Source of the DNA: JAJYTL01 sp046705265
GTDB lineage: Bacteria; Pseudomonadota; Alphaproteobacteria; Ferrovibrionales; Ferrovibrionaceae
Direction: 5' to 3'
DNA length: 21,095 nt
NCBI GenBank assembly: GCA_046705265.1
Contig: JBJKQL010000119.1
Span: 1 to 21,095, forward strand
The position numbers were made by a program, and so were the translations under genes. This document shows positions 18,350 through 21,095 of this stretch, in pieces. A model generated the notes under the pieces. The model searched no databases and was not told the origin of the DNA. It saw only the letters and a list, made by a program, of their open reading frames with translations. The stretch's first letter is position 1; each line of letters starts with the position of its first letter.

Positions 18350-19282
18350 ATGTCGCTCAAAGAATTCGCCCCGCTCTTCGCCGATGAAGCTAAGGCCATT
18401 GAGTACATCGAACGGCTCATGTGGCCGGATGGCGTTGTATGCCCGCACTGTGAGACCAAGGACCGCGCCTATCGCCTCCAAGGCGTGAAGGATAAGAAAG
18501 GCCGCGAGCGGCTAGGCCTGTGGAAGTGCGGAGCCTGCCGCAAGCAGTTCACCGTCCGGCATAACAGCATCTTTGCCGAGTCCCACATCCCGCTGCGCCA
18601 TTGGCTCTATGCCATTCACCAAATGTGCGCTTCGAAGAAAGGCGTCAGCGCGGCTCAGTTACAGCGCGATCTGGACCTTTCGTACAAATCAGCTTGGTTT
18701 CTCTGCCACCGGGTTCGCGAGGCAATGAAGGTTGAGCCATTGCGTTCAATGCTTGGCGCAGGCGGCGGCGTTGTCGAGATCGACGAGACCTATGTGGGCG
18801 GCAAGAAGCGCAACAACCTTCACCGCAACAAGACCAGAGCGGCTGGCAGGAAAGTAACGGTCATGACGCTAATCGACCGCGAAGGTCAGGCTGTCACGCT
18901 CAAGGTGCCGAACGCTCGTAAGTCCACCCTGCAAACCATCGCCAAGCCAATCGTGGACAAGTCGGCAACCATCATCACGGACTCACACGGCGCATACATC
19001 GGGCTAGAGAAGCACTTCGCGGGCCACCATACCGTGGATCACTCCAAGGAGTTTGTGCGCGCCGTCATCATGCACACGAACTTCGCGGAGTCCTATCACT
19101 CGCTGCTAAAGCGCGGCTTAATCGGGACATTCCATCACGTTAGCGAACGTCATTTGCCCAAATATCTGCGGGAGTTCGAATTCCGCTGGAATTCGCGGAA
19201 AATCAGTGATGGCGAGCGTACAGCACAGGCAATCAAAGGAGCGCAAGGAAAGCGGCTGCTCTACAAGACGCCAGCGTCCTGA
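18350..19282 (+). CDS. IS1595-family transposase, copy B
   Basis: 310-residue DDE transposase of the same family as copy A but clearly different in sequence. A zinc ribbon (CPHCETKDRAYRLQG, LWKCGACRKQFTVRHNSIF) and a helix-turn-helix (SAAQLQRDLDLSYKSAWFLC) lead into the core: EIDETYVGGKK (first Asp), TIITDSHGAYIGL (second Asp) and TNFAESYHSLLKRGLIGTFH with the family's N-x-AES pattern, ending LREFEFRWNSR. GGAGG at 18339-18343 supports the ATG at 18350 over an upstream TTG. The last 22 bases overlap the 3' end of the opposing toxin gene, leaving no room for a separate IS end there. Confidence 0.93.
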   Translation: MSLKEFAPLFADEAKAIEYIERLMWPDGVVCPHCETKDRAYRLQGVKDKKGRERLGLWKCGACRKQFTVRHNSIFAESHIPLRHWLYAIHQMCASKKGVSAAQLQRDLDLSYKSAWFLCHRVREAMKVEPLRSMLGAGGGVVEIDETYVGGKKRNNLHRNKTRAAGRKVTVMTLIDREGQAVTLKVPNARKSTLQTIAKPIVDKSATIITDSHGAYIGLEKHFAGHHTVDHSKEFVRAVIMHTNFAESYHSLLKRGLIGTFHHVSERHLPKYLREFEFRWNSRKISDGERTAQAIKGAQGKRLLYKTPAS

Positions 19283-19578
19283 ATTATTCTCACCCAGAGG
19301 TTCCAGTATATGACGGCACCCTCGCTTACTTCGTAAAGCAAGCGAACCAGCGGCGCACCGTAAAGGACGGGAGACTCCCATACGCGCATCTCTGCGCCGT
19401 CATGTCCCCAATGGATGTGTTCGCCGCAGGCCGGGTTCGCGCTGATTTGGTCTTCTGCCCACTGGAGAATATCGAGTACCCGCTGGGGGGTGTTACCGGC
19501 CCGTCGCCAAAACGCGGCTTCGAAAATCGGCGAAAGTCGGATAATCGGCCGAGTGTCCTTTGGATCTCTCGTCTTCAA
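19261..19578 (-). CDS. putative toxin of a Panacea-type toxin-antitoxin pair
   Basis: 105-residue protein encoded directly after the Panacea-domain antitoxin gene, starting 86 bases inside it. I do not recognise the fold with certainty. The C-terminal strands APLVRLLYEVSEGAVIYWNL recall RelE/ParE-like toxins, and the middle has HIHWGHDGAEMRVWES. Panacea antitoxins pair with very varied small toxins (PanT), so position is the stronger argument. No in-frame downstream ATG would give a sensible protein, so the long overlap with the antitoxin gene seems genuine. Its 3' end overlaps transposase B. Confidence 0.6.
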   Translation of the reverse strand: MKTRDPKDTRPIIRLSPIFEAAFWRRAGNTPQRVLDILQWAEDQISANPACGEHIHWGHDGAEMRVWESPVLYGAPLVRLLYEVSEGAVIYWNLWVRIIQDAGVL

Positions 19579-20113
19579 CTCCCGCCGCCGCCCCCTCGGC
19601 CCATTCTATTGCTTCGATGGAGACCTGCGACGGGAAAAGCGCATACGCGGTATAATAGGGCAACTCGTCGCCCATCTGCGCCGCTTCCCACGCCGCGTTA
19701 TGACTAAATTCGCTGATCTCCTTCGCGGTCTGCCCGCAGACAAACCCCGTTACCTCTTTTAGTAGCGCGAGTTCGTCCATGTCAAAAACAGAAGTGTTCG
19801 CTGGCTGGAGCGGAATATATGTGCGCTTCGCGTATCCGAAGTAGTTGTCCGTGCGTACCTCTAGACGCCCCTCGCTCGCGAGGTCCTTGAGTGCGCTAAG
19901 CAGATAATCAGCAGTAGGCCCAAGCGGCCGCTTGCGGTAGGTCGCCCCGGTCAGCGGCGCACCCGTTGTGGCATACCGGATCATGTCGGCAAAATAGAGT
20001 GCTTTGTGGAGCTTAATGGCACCCAGCCGCGCCGTGCCGCCAATCTCGCAAATATGAAGGACGGCTTCGCGGAACTTCCGCCGGTCGAACTGCACCATGG
20101 TGCGACCGCTCAC
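19493..20113 (-). CDS. Panacea (SocA/DUF4065-like) domain antitoxin
   Basis: About 206 residues. The Panacea domain shows in FREAVLHICEIGGTARLGAI, KLHKALYFADMIRYATTGAP, TYRKRPLGPTADYLLSALKD and LASEGRLEV, the family's LxKLLYFaD ... G ... Y.kxxxGP pattern (PF13274). Panacea proteins neutralise many unrelated toxins in PanAT systems; SocA of Caulobacter is the proteolysis-adaptor example. The GTG at 20113 overlaps the stop of the 49-residue ORF (GTGA); an ATG at 20098 (MVQFDRRKF) is an alternative start. The order antitoxin then toxin is usual for these operons. Confidence 0.85.
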   Translation of the reverse strand: MSGRTMVQFDRRKFREAVLHICEIGGTARLGAIKLHKALYFADMIRYATTGAPLTGATYRKRPLGPTADYLLSALKDLASEGRLEVRTDNYFGYAKRTYIPLQPANTSVFDMDELALLKEVTGFVCGQTAKEISEFSHNAAWEAAQMGDELPYYTAYALFPSQVSIEAIEWAEGAAAGVEDERSKGHSADYPTFADFRSRVLATGR

Positions 20114-20259
20114 TTGCCGCCCTCCCGGCGCGCTGGCCGTGTCCGCAGTAATCCTTTTACGGCCTCGTCAAAGGACAGGGGGGCTAGGCTCACCGGCTTC
20201 TCGGCTGGCTCGGCACGCTCCTGGCGCTTGGCTGGCTCGGGCTTAGGTGTGTTCGCCAT
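20110..20259 (-). CDS. 49-residue Pro/Glu-rich small protein leading the toxin-antitoxin operon
   Basis: A short ORF starting MANTPKPEPAKRQERAEPAE with a low-complexity charged front, then a compact core SLAPLSFDEAVKGLLRTRPA. The P-L-S/T-x-x-E-A-x-x-x-L-L pattern recurs in short proteins beside toxin-antitoxin and mobile genes (from memory). GGA precedes the ATG, and the stop overlaps the antitoxin GTG by four bases, so the three genes form one translationally linked operon. Function unknown. Confidence 0.65.
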   Translation of the reverse strand: MANTPKPEPAKRQERAEPAEKPVSLAPLSFDEAVKGLLRTRPARREGGK

Positions 20260-20323
20260 TTATTCCACAACCCGACTCGACTCTGGGCCCAACATCAGGT
20301 ACGAATCGAAGCGCCGCACCCCA

Positions 20324-20340
20324 TACGTGGTTGCCACGTA
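20324..20340. promoter_or_regulatory. palindrome upstream of the toxin-antitoxin operon
   Basis: TACGTGG-TTG-CCACGTA is a perfect 7-bp inverted repeat 65 bases upstream of the 49-residue ORF. It may be an autoregulatory operator or a short RNA hairpin. Confidence 0.4.
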
Positions 20341-20363
20341 AAAGGTGCGACTGGTCGGGGCGC

Positions 20364-20396
20364 GGGGGCGGTTTTCCTTGCCGGGTGGCCGCCCCC
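20364..20396. other. GC-rich hairpin before the tRNA
   Basis: GGGGGCGG (20364-20371) pairs with CCGCCCCC (20389-20396) around a 17-base loop, ending 17 bases before the tRNA. No T-run follows in either direction. It could be part of a tRNA leader or a transcription barrier between the tRNA and the leftward operon. Confidence 0.35.
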
Positions 20397-20413
20397 AACG
20401 CCCTTAAAGCTTT

Positions 20414-20498
20414 GAGCCAGTGGTGGAATTGGTAGACACAACGGAATTGGGTTCCGTCGCCTGACCGGGCATTGTGGGTTCGAATCCCACCTGGCTCA
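20414..20498 (+). tRNA. class II leucine-type tRNA with a UGG (proline) anticodon
   Basis: All arms pair. Acceptor GAGCCAG/CTGGCTC (7 bp); D arm GTG/CAC with A14, A15 and G18G19; anticodon stem ACGGA/TCCGT (5 bp); a 16-base variable region with GCC/GGC stem; T arm GTGGG/CCCAC with loop TTCGAAT; discriminator A73. CCA is not fully encoded (ACC then G). The anticodon loop is ATTGGGT, so positions 34-36 (20448-20450) read TGG, which pairs with proline codons. Long variable arm, A15-T48, G1-C72 and A73 are leucine tRNA features, and bases 8-26 are almost those of known tRNA-Leu. It would become tRNA-Leu(UAG) by one change, G35 to A. A functional class II tRNA charged with leucine but reading CCN is possible. 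Confidence 0.88.
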
Positions 20499-20519
20499 CC
20501 GCTTTCTCCCCTCAGACAT

Positions 20520-20915
20520 TCACTCTGGCTGAAAGGCAATTGGACAATCTGTCCCATATTGGGGCGTGGCTGTCACGCACTTTGTGCGGGATGCTTCCCG
20601 CTCATATACCCCCATATTCTCCCAAAGAGTCCTAAATGGCCTCCTAACACTCGGCGCCCAGCCCAAGTCCCACATCTTGCCCTTGGGTTTGTCATCTCCA
20701 CAATCGCCCAATTTATTCCGGTAATCGTTCCCATTTGGGCTGCATCGGCCATATCGCTTTCCCCCTTGCGAAATTGTCAATACCCCTATAATAACGCCAA
20801 AAATTACGCCGATCACTCGCATATCGGCGACCGCTGCAACCGTCTGTATGACCCCACCCATCGTCGCCCCCATCAGTCCCATAGAGGCAACAAAACGGAC
20901 TTCTTTCCAAATCAT
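20520..20915 (-). CDS. possible small membrane protein, reading frame uncertain
   Basis: 131-codon ORF with AGGAA nine bases before its ATG. Residues 9-49 are hydrophobic and glycine-rich (ASMGLMGATMGGVIQTVAAV, then MRVIGVIFGVIIGVLTI), consistent with a membrane segment or glycine zipper. After about residue 52 the sequence loses protein-like character, while a second minus-strand frame starting MADAAQMGTITGINWAIVEM looks better, suggesting a frameshift or two overlapping short genes. No family is recognised. Confidence 0.35.
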   Translation of the reverse strand: MIWKEVRFVASMGLMGATMGGVIQTVAAVADMRVIGVIFGVIIGVLTISQGGKRYGRCSPNGNDYRNKLGDCGDDKPKGKMWDLGWAPSVRRPFRTLWENMGVYEREASRTKCVTATPQYGTDCPIAFQPE

Positions 20916-20968
20916 CGTTGCGAATTCCTTAGCATTAGCTACCTATCCTGCATAGGCGTCGAACCGTC

Positions 20969-20993
20969 AGGTGAGACAGCGGCATAATTCCGG
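20969..20993. repeat. right terminal inverted repeat of the island
   Basis: The 25 bases from AGGTGAGACAGCGGC through AATTCCGG are the reverse complement of 12873-12897 except for one base. Read on the plus strand they would again encode Gly-Glu-Thr-Ala-Ala-stop, the vsr C-terminus, although nothing upstream resembles vsr. Confidence 0.88.
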
Positions 20994-21000
20994 AAGTAAC
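20992..21000 (+). repeat. right direct repeat
   Basis: GGAAGTAAC, identical to the mnmE end at 12865-12873. Chromosomal sequence should resume directly after it. Joining 12865 to 21001 predicts the empty site mnmE-end GGGAAGTAAC followed by ACCGCGG. Confidence 0.75.
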
Positions 21001-21095
21001 ACCGCGGCGAAGCCAGCGTAAAGGCTGCCTGGGAGCGGAAATTTCTCTCAATCTTGATCGTAATCAAGGCTTTTATTTCGACGCGCATAATAATC
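21001..21095. other. presumed chromosome beyond the island, no gene seen
   Basis: The last 95 bases go from GC-rich to AT-rich and hold no ORF or RNA gene I can support. By position this should be the region that originally followed mnmE. Confidence 0.4.

Larger units (their letters stand above)
12866..21000. mobile_element. 8.1-kb island with terminal inverted repeats, inserted at the mnmE stop codon
   Basis: The boundaries are seen directly. 25-bp inverted repeats lie at 12873-12897 and 20969-20993 (one mismatch), and GGAAGTAAC occurs in direct orientation at 12865-12873 and 20992-21000, the left copy being the mnmE end. One consistent reading is an 8-bp target duplication GAAGTAAC directly abutting repeats that begin CGGAATTATGCC. 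The interior has lower, uneven GC and only accessory genes: vsr, restriction-modification, two IS1595-type transposases, a Panacea-type toxin-antitoxin operon, a tRNA and small ORFs. No tyrosine or serine integrase is present. IS1595-family elements are known to make 8-bp duplications and to carry passenger genes, so a large IS1595-type transposon is plausible (inference). The mnmE 3' end is also the site used by SGI1-type islands. Confidence 0.8.

Noticed and set aside
20243..20557. Minus-strand ORF across the tRNA, containing GGIRTHNARSG
   Set aside because: This is the well-known false protein produced by translating the antisense of a tRNA T arm; it is not a gene.
20472..20987. Plus-strand ORF ending SGETAA in the right inverted repeat
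   Set aside because: It begins inside the tRNA and has no domain or Shine-Dalgarno. Only its last residues resemble the vsr end, because of the terminal repeat.

Overview
The window looks like an alphaproteobacterial chromosome segment, perhaps Rhodospirillales (placement inferred from GC-rich codon use and from the gene order DUF3576 lipoprotein - leuS - lptE - holA). It falls into two parts. Positions 1-12872 are conserved, visibly GC-rich core genome. Positions 12873-21000 are an accessory island of clearly lower and uneven GC, inserted exactly at the stop codon of mnmE.

Core part: a promoter at 11-39 precedes an apparent operon of DUF3576 lipoprotein, leuS (leucyl-tRNA synthetase), lptE (LPS export lipoprotein) and holA (DNA polymerase III delta), with overlapping leuS/lptE and lptE/holA ends. 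dnaK and dnaJ follow, closed by a good terminator. On the opposite strand is a coupled pair, a YyaL-like thioredoxin-domain (DUF255) protein and an O6-alkylguanine-DNA methyltransferase. Then come a small DUF6489 protein and mnmE (tRNA U34-modifying GTPase).

Island (about 8.1 kb): it is bounded by 25-bp terminal inverted repeats matching at 24 of 25 positions. These are flanked by a direct repeat of the last bases of mnmE; GAAGTAAC, 8 bp, can be assigned as a target duplication. Inside, left to right: vsr; a PD-(D/E)XK type II restriction endonuclease; a C5-cytosine methyltransferase with an N-terminal HTH; a DUF6471 HTH gene; an IS1595-family transposase translationally coupled to a coiled-coil protein gene; a small minus-strand gene; a hairpin-rich stretch holding a 41-residue ORF and a strong minus-strand terminator; three iterated 12-mers; a small two-helix membrane protein; a second, different IS1595-family transposase; a three-gene Panacea-type toxin-antitoxin operon; a tRNA; and an ambiguous small membrane ORF next to the right inverted repeat. 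No tyrosine or serine recombinase is present.

Two observations stand out. First, the island tRNA (20414-20498) has a class II, leucine-type body (long variable arm, A14, A15-U48, A73) but its anticodon loop reads UGG, a proline anticodon, so it may put leucine at proline codons. Second, the island has the outline of one large DDE-transposon-like unit: terminal repeats, a possible 8-bp duplication and two IS1595-type transposases that show no ends of their own. It sits at the mnmE 3' end, a site better known for SGI1-type integrase islands. The cargo would combine restriction-modification, mismatch repair, toxin-antitoxin and a recoding tRNA.
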